Assembly: GCA_902803365.1 (NCBI GenBank)
Contig: CADCPU010000013.1
Span: 1 to 8,566 of the forward strand
Length of the DNA: 8,566 nt
DNA from: Oscillospiraceae bacterium
GTDB taxonomy: Bacteria; Bacillota_A; Clostridia; Saccharofermentanales; Saccharofermentanaceae
Direction of reading: 5' to 3'
Below the pieces are notes generated by a model. That model was given only the letters and a program-made list of their open reading frames with translations, did not search any database and was not told the origin of the DNA. The stretch's first letter is position 1. Each line of letters opens with the position of its first letter. Made by a program: the position numbers and the translations under genes. Positions 1-7,638 of this stretch are shown one piece after another.

Positions 1-161
1 TAATCACCTTTTCTTACTTCCCTCATACCGTTATCGTCGAATAAAGCCTCGACTATGGCATGAGGATGTTTAAGACCTTGTACGATCAGGCTCTCAACAG
101 CCTTATTCTTGGACCTGTCATGAGACAGGATCAATATCTTATCTATACCTGTAGCGCTCAT
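1..161 (-). CDS. Partial N-terminus of a divergent gene, possible ANTAR-type response regulator (pseudo-receiver)
   Basis: The first 53 codons of a leftward gene are visible, and the gene runs off the left edge. The start is ATG at 161-159, preceded on the minus strand by AGGAAGGGG, a strong ribosome binding site. The protein begins MSATGIDKILILSHDRSKNK. Its pattern is a beta strand (KILILS), a helix (NKAVESLIVQG), a second strand (HAIVEALF) and a second helix (MREVRKGD). The last two visible bases, TA, could begin a Tyr codon or a stop. This order and spacing match the opening of a receiver-like domain, and a continuation such as Gly-Asp-Tyr-Asp would be typical of the degenerate receivers of ANTAR antiterminators. 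The clostridial ANTAR regulator NitR is encoded next to a glutamine synthetase gene, so the position opposite glnN fits. No ANTAR domain is inside the window. A short hypothetical protein is the alternative. That a gene starts here is fairly sure; the family is an inference. Confidence 0.5.
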   Translation of the reverse strand, partial: MSATGIDKILILSHDRSKNKAVESLIVQGLKHPHAIVEALFDDNGMREVRKGD

Positions 162-192
162 GCAGTTACCCCTTCCTAATTCGGATGGGTTT

Positions 193-221
193 AATCTACA
201 CTTATGAACACAATTTTGCAA
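193..221 (-). promoter_or_regulatory. Weak candidate promoter for the leftward gene
   Basis: On the minus strand TTGCAA (221-216) and TAGATT (198-193) are separated by 17 bp. Each matches the sigma-A consensus at four of six positions. The site lies about 30 bp upstream of the leftward start codon, a plausible distance. In AT-rich DNA such matches are common by chance, so this is only a candidate. Confidence 0.25.
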
Positions 222-318
222 TTCCATATTGCGCGAAATTCATCATATGCAAAAAAACGTTCAAAAATCTCAACGTATTTCATACATTCTGCAAGATTGC
301 GAAAATAATTATGCAAAA
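212..318. repeat. Cluster of TGCAAAA repeats and TTGC/GCAA dyads in the divergent intergenic region
   Basis: The nine-base word TATGCAAAA occurs at 246-254 and again at 310-318. Its core occurs inverted as TTTTGCA at 214-220. Two short dyads of the same kind are interleaved: GCAAT-N5-ATTGC at 218-232, and GCAA-N2-TTGC at 291-300. The last copy ends five bases before the -35 box of the glnN promoter. The two direct copies are 64 bp apart, close to six helical turns. This looks like a set of binding sites for a transcription factor acting on glnN, the leftward gene, or both. It does not match the GlnR/TnrA consensus TGTNA-N7-TNACA. The regulator is unknown and chance enrichment in AT-rich DNA is possible. 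Confidence 0.4.
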
Positions 319-322
319 TGTG

Positions 323-351
323 TTGACATCATCGTCAGTTAGCGATAGTAT
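323..351 (+). promoter_or_regulatory. Sigma-A promoter of the glnN operon
   Basis: A perfect -35 box, TTGACA (323-328), is followed after exactly 17 bp by TAGTAT (346-351), a four-of-six match to the -10 consensus. An A-rich tract (300-319) sits just upstream and could act as an UP element. Transcription would start near 357-359, giving a leader of about 87 nt before the glnN ATG. No sigma-54 type -24/-12 element was found. This is the only convincing promoter for the four-gene operon. Confidence 0.75.
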
Positions 352-368
352 ACCGCCATAAGCAGAGC

Positions 369-414
369 AAAGGCGCTTGCGGCACGGATGATCCTCCTTG
401 CCACAGGCGCCTTT
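369..414 (+). promoter_or_regulatory. Structured leader hairpin upstream of glnN (possible attenuator or translational switch)
   Basis: Bases 369-387 pair with 396-414, leaving an eight-base loop (388-395). The outer arms AAAGGCGC and GCGCCTTT pair perfectly, and GGCA pairs with TGCC further in. Across 19 positions there is one G-U wobble and two mismatches. The hairpin begins only about 11 nt after the predicted transcription start and ends 17 nt before the glnN ribosome binding site. It is followed by CACTATTTTATT rather than a clean U run, so it would be a weak terminator at best. CCTCC at 393-397, in the loop and upper stem, is complementary to the glnN Shine-Dalgarno sequence GGAGG (432-436). 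The structure is plain in the sequence; a regulatory role is inferred. It lacks the paired AnnGnn hexaloops of canonical ANTAR targets. Confidence 0.6.
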
Positions 415-431
415 CACTATTTTATTCAACC

Positions 432-436
432 GGAGG
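432..436 (+). promoter_or_regulatory. Ribosome binding site that fixes the glnN start
   Basis: GGAGG lies eight bases before ATG 445-447. The open frame extends back to an in-frame ATG at 388, but that codon lies in the loop of the leader hairpin, has no Shine-Dalgarno sequence, and would add 19 residues not expected for the family. The start at 445 is therefore preferred. Confidence 0.9.
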
Positions 437-444
437 TAAGAACA

Positions 445-2547
445 ATGACAAACGTACCCGAGATCTTTGGAACAATGGTCTTTAACGAACAGGTTATGAA
501 GGCAAGACTTCCTAAGGAAACTTACAAGGCAATGAAGAAGACGATCGAAGAGGGTCTTCCGCTTAATATAGAGATCGCTAATGTAGTTGCTAATGCAATG
601 AAGGATTGGGCAGTAGAAAAAGGCGCTACACACTTCACTCACTGGTTCCAGCCTTTGACAGGTATCACGGCGGAAAAGCACGACAGTTTCATCTGCCCTA
701 CATCAGACGGCAGCGTGATCATGGAATTCTCAGGTAAGGAATTGGTACAGGGCGAGCCTGATGCATCTTCCTTCCCGTCAGGCGGACTGAGAGCTACATT
801 CGAGGCTAGAGGCTATACGGCATGGGATCCTACAAGCTTCGCTTTTATTAAAGATAATACATTATGTATACCAACAGCTTTCTGCTCCTACAGCGGCGAG
901 GCACTCGATAAGAAAACTCCTCTCCTCCGCTCGATGGAAGTTATCAGTAAGCAGGCAGTAAGGATCTTGAGACTCTTCGGTAACAAGGACGAGCATCTTA
1001 CAGTAAGAACTACAGTAGGTCCTGAGCAGGAATACTTCCTCATCCCGGTAGAGCTTTACAATCAGAGAAAAGACCTCATCTACACGGGCAGAACACTTTT
1101 CGGTGCTAAGCCACCTAAGGGTCAGGAACTTGAGGATCACTACTTCGGAGCTATCAAGCCCAGGGTTTCCGCTTACATGAAGGAACTCGACGAAGAACTT
1201 TGGAAGCTCGGTGTCCTCGCTAAGACAAAGCACAACGAAGTTGCTCCTGCACAGCATGAGCTCGCACCTATCTTCACAACAACAAATATCGCAACCGATC
1301 ATAACCAGTTAATGATGGAAATAATGCAGAAGGTTGCAAAGAAGCACGGTCTCGTATGTCTCTTGCATGAGAAGCCTTTCGCAGGCGTAAACGGATCCGG
1401 TAAGCACAATAACTGGTCCATCTCAACGAGCACAGGCGTTAACCTCCTTGAACCGGGCGATACTCCTGCAGAGAACGCTCAGTTCCTCCTCTTCCTTGCA
1501 GCTGTTATCAAGGCAGTAGATGTTCACCAGGATCTCTTGAGGATCTCTGTTGCAACAGCAGGTAACGATCACAGACTCGGAGCAAACGAGGCACCTCCTG
1601 CAGTAGTTTCAATGTTCCTTGGTGATGAGCTCAACGAGATCATCGATTCCATCGTAACAGGTCACTCCTACAAGGGTAAGAAGAGAGTTCAGATGGAGAT
1701 CGGTGTTGATGTTCTTCCTAAGTTCCCTAAGGATTCCACAGACAGAAACAGAACATCACCTTTCGCATTCACAGGTAATAAGTTCGAGTTCAGAATGCTC
1801 GGTTCAGCTAACTCAATCGCTTGTGCAAACATCATGCTCAACACTGCAGTTGCAGATGCTCTCTGTGATTTTGCAGACAAGCTCGAAAAGGTTAAGCAGA
1901 AGGACTTCCAGGCAGAGCTCGCTAAGCTCATCAAGGAGACGATCACAGCTCACAAGAGGATCATCTTCAACGGCAACGGTTACGACGATAACTGGATCAA
2001 GGAAGCCGTTGATGTCAGAGGTCTCCTGAACCTCAGAAGCACACCTGAAGCAATGGATATGTTCCTCGATCAGAAGAACCAGGATCTCTTCCTCAAGTTT
2101 GGTGTATTCAGCCTTGCTGAGATGCAGTCAAGACATGACATCCTCCTCGAGAACTATTCAAAGACGATCAATATCGAGGCTTTGACAATGATCGATATGG
2201 CTAAGAAGGATATCATCCCTGCCATCACAACATACATCAAGGAATTGTCCGATACGGCTATTGCAGTTAAGAGTGCATCAGGCATCGAGGCTACATTCGA
2301 GAAAGACCTTATCGTCAAACTCGTTAAGCTCCAGCAGACAATCTCCGAGAAGATCAATATGCTCGAGAATGCAGTTGTTTCAGTACACGAGATCACGGAT
2401 ATCTCAGAACAGTCTTACGCTTACAGAGATTCAGTCTTTGTAGCTATGCAGGATCTCCGTGCATACGTAGATAAGGCAGAGTCGATCTGCGCGGCTAAGT
2501 ATTGGCCATACCCATCATACGGCGAACTCCTCTTCGGTGTTCGTTAA
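445..2547 (+). CDS. glnN: Glutamine synthetase type III
   Basis: This cytoplasmic enzyme makes glutamine from glutamate, ammonium and ATP, and is the main entry point for ammonium. The 700-residue length is typical of the type III family and far longer than the 440-470 residues of types I and II. The N-terminal region (about 1-185) has the type III signature, opening [12 protein letters not shown] and including [10 protein letters not shown] (64-73). Catalytic-domain motifs follow in order: VGPEQEYFL (191-199), a metal-binding glutamate segment; [14 protein letters not shown] (262-275); [10 protein letters not shown] (316-325), the ammonium/glutamate and metal site; and [15 protein letters not shown] (372-386). 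The C-terminal part is helical and ends [14 protein letters not shown]. No frame break or missing catalytic motif is seen. It is first in the operon, 18 nt before the ammonium transporter, so uptake and assimilation are transcribed together. Control probably acts through the promoter region and leader hairpin. Many pipelines would label it glnA. Confidence 0.97.
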   Translation: MTNVPEIFGTMVFNEQVMKARLPKETYKAMKKTIEEGLPLNIEIANVVANAMKDWAVEKGATHFTHWFQPLTGITAEKHDSFICPTSDGSVIMEFSGKELVQGEPDASSFPSGGLRATFEARGYTAWDPTSFAFIKDNTLCIPTAFCSYSGEALDKKTPLLRSMEVISKQAVRILRLFGNKDEHLTVRTTVGPEQEYFLIPVELYNQRKDLIYTGRTLFGAKPPKGQELEDHYFGAIKPRVSAYMKELDEELWKLGVLAKTKHNEVAPAQHELAPIFTTTNIATDHNQLMMEIMQKVAKKHGLVCLLHEKPFAGVNGSGKHNNWSISTSTGVNLLEPGDTPAENAQFLLFLAAVIKAVDVHQDLLRISVATAGNDHRLGANEAPPAVVSMFLGDELNEIIDSIVTGHSYKGKKRVQMEIGVDVLPKFPKDSTDRNRTSPFAFTGNKFEFRMLGSANSIACANIMLNTAVADALCDFADKLEKVKQKDFQAELAKLIKETITAHKRIIFNGNGYDDNWIKEAVDVRGLLNLRSTPEAMDMFLDQKNQDLFLKFGVFSLAEMQSRHDILLENYSKTINIEALTMIDMAKKDIIPAITTYIKELSDTAIAVKSASGIEATFEKDLIVKLVKLQQTISEKINMLENAVVSVHEITDISEQSYAYRDSVFVAMQDLRAYVDKAESICAAKYWPYPSYGELLFGVR

Positions 2548-2565
2548 GAAAGGATCTGATTTATT

Positions 2566-4335
2566 ATGGAAGACGTATTAAGTTTTATTAACGACACCAT
2601 ATTCGGTATATGGTTTTTGATAGGTGCCGCTCTGGTATTCTTTATGCAGGCCGGCTTCGCGATGCTCGAGACAGGTTTCTGTCGCTATAAAAACGCAGGT
2701 AACATCCTGATGAAGAACCTCATGGACTTCTGTATCGGTACAGTCTGCTTCATCTTCTTAGGCTTCGGTCTCATGATGAGTGAAGATATGATCTGCGGAT
2801 TCGTAGGAGTACCTAACCTCCAGATCTTCACTGATTTCTCAGGCTTCATGTCAACGAACGCTTCAAGCTTCGTATTCAACCTCGTCTTCTGCGCTACCGC
2901 TGCTACTATTGTATCCGGTGCAGTTGCAGAGAGGATCAAGTTCAGTTCTTATTGTATCTACTCAGCTATCCTCTCACTTGTTGTATATCCTGTTGAGGCA
3001 GGCTGGGTATGGAACCCTAACGGCTGGCTCGCAAAGATGGGCTTCATCGATTTCGCAGGTTCCGCAGCTATCCACACAGTCGGTGGTGTATCCGCTCTTA
3101 TCGGTGCCATCGTTCTCGGACCTCGTATCGGTAAGTACGTAAAAGACAAGTCCGGCAAGATCATCAAGGTTAACGCTATCCAGGGTCACAACATTCCTTT
3201 GGGTGCTCTCGGTTGTTTCATCCTCTGGTTCGGCTGGTACGGCTTCAACGGTGCCGCAGCAACAAGCGGCGAACAGCTCGCAGCTATCTTCCTTACAACA
3301 ACTATCGCTCCGGCTATCGCAACAGTTACGGCTCTCATCTACACATGGGTCAAGAACGGTAAGCCTGATGTATCAATGTGTATCAACGCTTCCCTCGCAG
3401 GTCTCGTTTGTGTAACGGCAGGTTGCCACTGTATCGATGCAGCAGGTGCAATCGTTGAAGGTATCATCTCCGGTCTTGCAGTAATCATCGTGATCGAGAA
3501 GCTCGACCTCAAGTTCCACGTTGACGATCCTGTTGGTGCAGTCGGTGTACATATGGCAAACGGTATCCTCGGTACTATCCTCGCAGGTGCCCTTGCAACA
3601 AACACATCTTCCCTCGGTGTTGACGGTCCTGTCTACGCTTTGATCCATGGCACAGACATGGGTGCAGCAATGAAGGTACTCGGCACACAGGTCCTCGGTA
3701 TCGGCGCTATCATCGTTTGGACAGCAGTCCTCATGGGTGCAACATTCGTAATCATCAAGAAGACAGTTGGTCTTCGTGCTTCCAGAGAAGACGAGATCGA
3801 AGGTATGGATATCTCCGAGCACGGTCTTACAACAGCTTACGCAGGATTCAAGTTTGCTCCTCAGGCTATCATTGAAGGCGCTGATGCTCCTGTAGTAGTT
3901 ACAGGCGACGTGCCTGAAGCAGAGGCAGTAGAAGTTAAGACAGTACCTGCTTTCGATGTCAAGGCAGATGCAGAAGGTCACATCTTCACAAAGATCGACA
4001 TCGTTTGTAAAGAAGCAAGACTCGACAAGCTCAAGAACGCTCTCATGGATATCGGCATCACCGGTATGACAGTAACTCATGTAATGGGTTGCGGCGCTCA
4101 GAAGGGCAGACAGGAATTCTACAGAGGTGTTCCGGTAGAAGCATCTCTCCTCCCTAAGATACAGATCTCGATCGTTGTATCAGCTGTACCTGTACAGCAA
4201 GTAATCGATGTAGCTAAGAAGACGCTTTACACAGGTCACATCGGTGACGGTAAGATCTTCGTAAGCAACATACAAAATGTCGTCAAGGTCCGCACCGGCG
4301 AAGTAGGACACGCCGCTCTGCAGGATGTTGAATAA
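2566..4335 (+). CDS. amt: Ammonium transporter (Amt) with fused C-terminal PII domain
   Basis: The 589-residue protein joins an Amt channel (about 1-425) to a PII sensor (about 473-585) through an Ala/Val/Pro/Glu-rich linker. About eleven hydrophobic segments are visible, the first at 12-33 and the last near 372-399; there is no signal peptide. The Amt signature is clear: DFAGSAAIH (162-170), with the Asp and first pore His of the twin-histidine pair, and DDPVGAVGVH (320-329), with the second His. The Amt tail SREDEIEGMDISEHG (406-420) precedes the linker. The PII domain shows GITGMTVTHV (497-506), a T-loop with GCGAQKG and FYRG (508-521), and the nucleotide-binding segments TGHIGDGKIFV (556-566) and RTGE (576-579). 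Arg520 aligns with the T-loop Arg that plugs AmtB in the E. coli GlnK complex. The E. coli uridylylation residue Tyr51 is replaced by Val524 (YRGVPV instead of YRGAEY). Its ribosome binding site is AAAGGA (2549-2554). PII trimers bind Amt trimers, so this fusion probably gates the channel directly. Confidence 0.97.
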   Translation: MEDVLSFINDTIFGIWFLIGAALVFFMQAGFAMLETGFCRYKNAGNILMKNLMDFCIGTVCFIFLGFGLMMSEDMICGFVGVPNLQIFTDFSGFMSTNASSFVFNLVFCATAATIVSGAVAERIKFSSYCIYSAILSLVVYPVEAGWVWNPNGWLAKMGFIDFAGSAAIHTVGGVSALIGAIVLGPRIGKYVKDKSGKIIKVNAIQGHNIPLGALGCFILWFGWYGFNGAAATSGEQLAAIFLTTTIAPAIATVTALIYTWVKNGKPDVSMCINASLAGLVCVTAGCHCIDAAGAIVEGIISGLAVIIVIEKLDLKFHVDDPVGAVGVHMANGILGTILAGALATNTSSLGVDGPVYALIHGTDMGAAMKVLGTQVLGIGAIIVWTAVLMGATFVIIKKTVGLRASREDEIEGMDISEHGLTTAYAGFKFAPQAIIEGADAPVVVTGDVPEAEAVEVKTVPAFDVKADAEGHIFTKIDIVCKEARLDKLKNALMDIGITGMTVTHVMGCGAQKGRQEFYRGVPVEASLLPKIQISIVVSAVPVQQVIDVAKKTLYTGHIGDGKIFVSNIQNVVKVRTGEVGHAALQDVE

Positions 4336-4394
4336 AATACCGCTTCTGGGGAGTCCTGATCATTCAGGGCTCCCTAAGGTATTATTCTTTGTTT
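4336..4394 (+). terminator. Hairpin between amt and asnB (partial terminator or processing element)
   Basis: Immediately after the amt stop, GGGAGTCCTGA (4349-4359) pairs with TCAGGGCTCCC (4364-4374) around a four-base TCAT loop, with one G-U wobble. A further outer pairing joins AATACC (4336-4341) to GGTATT (4378-4383). A U-rich stretch, ATTATTCTTTGTTT (4381-4394), follows. This resembles an intrinsic terminator, but no convincing promoter lies between it and asnB. It more likely reduces read-through or stabilises the glnN-amt transcript, setting lower expression of asnB and pyrG. Confidence 0.65.
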
Positions 4395-4422
4395 GAAAAA
4401 TGTTTGAAGGAGAAATACAGAT

Positions 4423-6000
4423 ATGTGTTCAATAATGTGTTACATGAGTCCTCTCATCACGGAAGAGGATTTTAAGACGGGTTTTTCCGCCACGATATCC
4501 AGAGGTCCGGACCAGTCAAGGATCCAGCCTCTCGGTCAGGGAATAATGGGATTTCACAGGCTCGCCATCATGGGCCTGACACCGGAAGGCATGCAACCTT
4601 TTGCATATAAGGATTCATACCTCGTATGTAACGGTGAGATCTACGGATTTGAAAGATTCAGGGACGAGCTCAAGGGCAGTTACGATTTCCAGAGCGATTC
4701 AGACTGCGAAGTACTCCTCCCTCTTTATGATAAATACGGTGTTGATATGTTCGCAAAGCTCGATGCAGAGTTCGCACTTATCATGTACGACACAAAGACG
4801 GGCGATCTTGTCGCAGCAAGAGATCCGATCGGTATCAGACCTCTCTACTACGGAATCGACAAGGACGGTTATTATGTTTTCGCGAGCGAAGCAAAGAACA
4901 TCGTTCCTTACTGCAAGAAGGTACTCCCCTTCCCTCCGGGACATTACTACAAGAACGGCAAGTTCGTATGCTACCGCGATATAACGGCAGTCGACAAAGT
5001 CGTAAGCGATGATATCGAGACAGTATGCGCAAACATAAAAGAGAAACTGGTTGCAGGAATCGAGAAGAGACTCGTATCCGACTCCAAGGTAGGCTATCTC
5101 CTGAGCGGCGGTCTTGATTCCTCTCTCGTATGTGCAGTTGCAGCACGTCAGTCTTCTCACCCTATCAAGACTTTCGCGATCGGCATGAACACTGACGCGA
5201 TCGACCTTAAGTATGCTAAGGAAGTTGCAGACTACATCGGCAGCGATCACACTGAAGTAATAATCACAAAAGAAGATGTTATAAGTTCCCTCGAGGAAGT
5301 TATCCACGTTCTCGGAACATATGACATCACGACGATAAGAGCTTCCATGGGTATGTACCTCCTCTGCAAGAAGATCCACGAGATCTCAGATGTAAAGGTA
5401 CTCCTCACAGGCGAGATCTCAGACGAGCTCTTCGGATATAAATATACGGACTTCGCACCTTCTCCTGAAGCATTCCAGGAAGAGGCCGTAAAGAGGATCT
5501 CCGAGATACATATGTACGACGTTCTCCGTGCAGACAGATGCATCTCGGCTAACTCTCTTGAGGCACGCGTTCCGTTCGGCGATCTGGACTTCGTATCCTA
5601 CGTAATGTCCATCGATCCAAAGCTTAAGATCAACACATATAACAAGGGTAAGTACCTCCTCCGTCATGCATTTGAAGGAGACTACCTCCCTCACGATATC
5701 CTCTTCCGTGAGAAAGCTGCGTTCTCCGATGCAGTCGGTCACTCAATGGTAGATCACTTAAAGGAATATGCTAACAACTTCTACTCTGATTCAGAGTACG
5801 AAGAGAAGATCAAGAAGTACGATCACGCAACTCCGTTCACTAAGGAATCATTGCTCTATCGTGAGATCTTCGAGAAGTATTATCCTGACATGTCCGATAT
5901 GGTCATTGACTTCTGGATGCCTAACAAGTCCTGGGAAGGCTGTAACGTTAACGATCCTTCGGCACGTGTGCTCAAGAACTACGGTGACAGCGGTAAGTAA
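4423..6000 (+). CDS. asnB: Asparagine synthase (glutamine-hydrolysing)
   Basis: AsnB makes asparagine from aspartate, ATP and glutamine in the cytoplasm. At 525 residues it is slightly shorter than E. coli AsnB (554). The N-terminal half is an Ntn-type glutaminase. Its nucleophile must be the residue after Met, and the protein starts MCSI like E. coli AsnB, which fixes the start. HRL (45-47), NGE (70-72) and Asp94 in SDSDCE are the expected glutamine-binding residues. The C-terminal half is the ATP-dependent synthetase: SGGLDSS (228-234) is the pyrophosphate-binding loop, followed by TYDITTIRAS (299-308), GEISDELFG (330-338), LEARVPF (379-385) and FREKAAFSDAVGHS (428-441). AAGGAG (4407-4412) is the ribosome binding site. 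It follows the amt-asnB hairpin and sits 21 nt before pyrG. GEISDE has Ile where E. coli has Gly (GEGSDE), probably a subfamily difference. Other class II amidotransferases are unlikely given the similarity along the whole length. Confidence 0.95.
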   Translation: MCSIMCYMSPLITEEDFKTGFSATISRGPDQSRIQPLGQGIMGFHRLAIMGLTPEGMQPFAYKDSYLVCNGEIYGFERFRDELKGSYDFQSDSDCEVLLPLYDKYGVDMFAKLDAEFALIMYDTKTGDLVAARDPIGIRPLYYGIDKDGYYVFASEAKNIVPYCKKVLPFPPGHYYKNGKFVCYRDITAVDKVVSDDIETVCANIKEKLVAGIEKRLVSDSKVGYLLSGGLDSSLVCAVAARQSSHPIKTFAIGMNTDAIDLKYAKEVADYIGSDHTEVIITKEDVISSLEEVIHVLGTYDITTIRASMGMYLLCKKIHEISDVKVLLTGEISDELFGYKYTDFAPSPEAFQEEAVKRISEIHMYDVLRADRCISANSLEARVPFGDLDFVSYVMSIDPKLKINTYNKGKYLLRHAFEGDYLPHDILFREKAAFSDAVGHSMVDHLKEYANNFYSDSEYEEKIKKYDHATPFTKESLLYREIFEKYYPDMSDMVIDFWMPNKSWEGCNVNDPSARVLKNYGDSGK

Positions 6001-6021
6001 TAAGAAAGTGAGGCGGTATTT

Positions 6022-7608
6022 ATGACAAAGTATATTTTCGTAACAGGCGGTGTAGTATCAGGATTAGGTAAAGGAATAACGGCTGCGTCCTTAGGTCGTC
6101 TCCTTAAGACAAGAGGTCTCAAGGTAGCATCTCAAAAGCTCGATCCGTATATTAACGTTGACCCGGGCACGATGAGCCCTTACCAGCACGGCGAAGTCTA
6201 TGTAACCGAAGACGGTGCAGAGACTGACCTTGACCTCGGTCACTACGAGAGATTCATCGATGAGGATCTGAACAAGTATTCAAATCTCACGACAGGTAAG
6301 GTCTATTCATCCGTGATCGCCAAGGAAAGACGCGGCGAATACTTGGGTTCAACTGTCCAGACTATCCCGCACATCACAAACGAGATCAAGGACTTCATCT
6401 ACAAAGTAGGTTTTGAGTCCAATGCAGATATAGTTATAACGGAGATCGGCGGTACGATCGGTGATATCGAGAGCCAACCGTTCCTCGAAGCGATCCGTCA
6501 GGTCGGTCGCGAAGTAGGTCCCGAGAACTCACTATACATCCATGTAGTCCTCGTCCCTTACCTGCGCGCTTCAGGCGAGCACAAGTCCAAGCCTGCACAG
6601 CATTCCGTCAAGGAGCTTCAGGGCATGGGCATCTCCCCTGACATCATTATCCTTCGTACTGACGAACCTATCGAAGACGAATCGATCTTCAAGAAGATCT
6701 CTCTCTTCTGTAACGTCTGCCCTGACTGTGTTATCGAAAACACGACTGTCAGCAACCTCTACGAAGCTCCTCTCATGCTCGAGGATTCACACTTCTCAGA
6801 TGTTGTCTGCAGAAAGCTCAAGCTCGACGTTCCTCCCTGCAACCTCGACTCCTGGCGTGCAATGTGCGACAAGATCAGGAACTGCAGCAAGAAGTGCAAC
6901 ATCGCACTCGTCGGTAAATACACGCAGCTTCATGACGCATATCTGTCCGTTATCGAGGCTCTCCATCACGCAGGCTACGAGAATTCCTGCAACGTAAACA
7001 TCCTCTGGATCGATTCCGAGACCTTGACCGAAGACAATTACGCTTCAGTCCTCAGCGAAGCAGACGGCATCTTAGTCCCGGGCGGCTTCGGTGACCGCGG
7101 TATCGAAGGCATGATCCTCGCAGCAAAGTATGCGCGCGAGAACAACGTCCCTTACCTCGGCATCTGCCTCGGAATGCAGATCGCAGTTATCGAATATGCA
7201 CGTAATGTCCTCGGATATAAGGATGCTCACTCACGTGAATTCAACGAGAATTCCGAGCACCTCGTCATAGACTACATGCCGGGCCAGAGTGACGCGATCG
7301 CCAAGGGCGGTACGCTCAGACTCGGAAGCTATCCGTGCAAGATCTTACCGGGAACCGTAATGGAACAATGTTACAAATCCCCTGTTATCAGCGAGAGACA
7401 CCGTCATCGCTATGAATTCAATAACGATTACAGATCCGAGATGGAATCTATAATCAGCGGAACAAGTCCTGACGATTCACTCGTCGAGACGATCGAGATC
7501 AAGGAGAACAAGTTCTTCGTAGGCGTTCAATTCCATCCGGAATTCAAGAGCCGCCCTGATAAGCCGCATCCTCTCTTCCTCGGTCTTATCCGCAACAGCT
7601 TAACTTAA
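6022..7608 (+). CDS. pyrG: CTP synthase (glutamine-hydrolysing)
   Basis: PyrG aminates UTP to CTP using ATP and glutamine, the last step of pyrimidine nucleotide synthesis. The 528-residue protein is near the usual 535-545. The N-terminal synthetase domain begins [15 protein letters not shown] (4-18), with the ATP-binding loop, followed by [15 protein letters not shown] (39-53), [20 protein letters not shown] (57-76), [11 protein letters not shown] (141-151) and [16 protein letters not shown] (184-199). The glutaminase domain (about 290-528) has the oxyanion segment PGGFGDRG (353-360), the nucleophile Cys382 in GICLGMQ, and the His505/Glu507 pair in QFHPEF. All key residues are present. The ribosome binding site GAGGCGG (6010-6016) lies just after the asnB stop, so pyrG is almost certainly cotranscribed with asnB. 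It has no leader of the CTP-sensing type seen before some Gram-positive pyrG genes. Its place after glutamine synthetase and asparagine synthase suggests grouping by glutamine use. Confidence 0.98.
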   Translation: MTKYIFVTGGVVSGLGKGITAASLGRLLKTRGLKVASQKLDPYINVDPGTMSPYQHGEVYVTEDGAETDLDLGHYERFIDEDLNKYSNLTTGKVYSSVIAKERRGEYLGSTVQTIPHITNEIKDFIYKVGFESNADIVITEIGGTIGDIESQPFLEAIRQVGREVGPENSLYIHVVLVPYLRASGEHKSKPAQHSVKELQGMGISPDIIILRTDEPIEDESIFKKISLFCNVCPDCVIENTTVSNLYEAPLMLEDSHFSDVVCRKLKLDVPPCNLDSWRAMCDKIRNCSKKCNIALVGKYTQLHDAYLSVIEALHHAGYENSCNVNILWIDSETLTEDNYASVLSEADGILVPGGFGDRGIEGMILAAKYARENNVPYLGICLGMQIAVIEYARNVLGYKDAHSREFNENSEHLVIDYMPGQSDAIAKGGTLRLGSYPCKILPGTVMEQCYKSPVISERHRHRYEFNNDYRSEMESIISGTSPDDSLVETIEIKENKFFVGVQFHPEFKSRPDKPHPLFLGLIRNSLT

Positions 7609-7638
7609 GATAATCTACATTATTTCACCTTCAAACAA

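Noticed and set aside
388..444. In-frame ATG at 388 that would extend glutamine synthetase by 19 residues
   Set aside because: It lies in the leader hairpin loop, has no ribosome binding site, and the family begins near VPEIFG. GGAGG properly spaced before 445 marks the real start.
358..444. Canonical ANTAR target (two hairpins with AnnGnn hexaloops) in the glnN leader
   Set aside because: Only one good hairpin exists and its loop is eight bases (AUGAUCCU). AGAGCA at 364-369 fits the loop rule but has no flanking stem.
180..444. Sigma-54 promoter or GlnR/TnrA operator upstream of glnN
   Set aside because: No TGGCAC-N5-TTGC element with correct spacing is present (CGGCAC and TTGCC are 12 bp apart), and no TGTNA-N7-TNACA match was found on reading both strands.
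3373..4080. Long antisense open frame (235 codons) opposite amt, and similar ones opposite asnB and glnN
   Set aside because: They result from the strong codon bias of the real genes. They are rich in Cys, Asp and Ser, lack recognisable domains and ribosome binding sites, and overlap well-supported coding sequence.
4423..4434. Non-standard MCSI start of the asparagine synthase instead of MCGI
   Set aside because: E. coli AsnB also begins MCSI, so the Cys2 nucleophile context is normal for this subfamily.
7628..7637. CCTTCAAACA, an exact inverted copy of TGTTTGAAGG at 4401-4410
   Set aside because: One copy is simply the asnB ribosome binding region. A single ten-base match between two AT-rich gaps is expected by chance when all pairs are compared.
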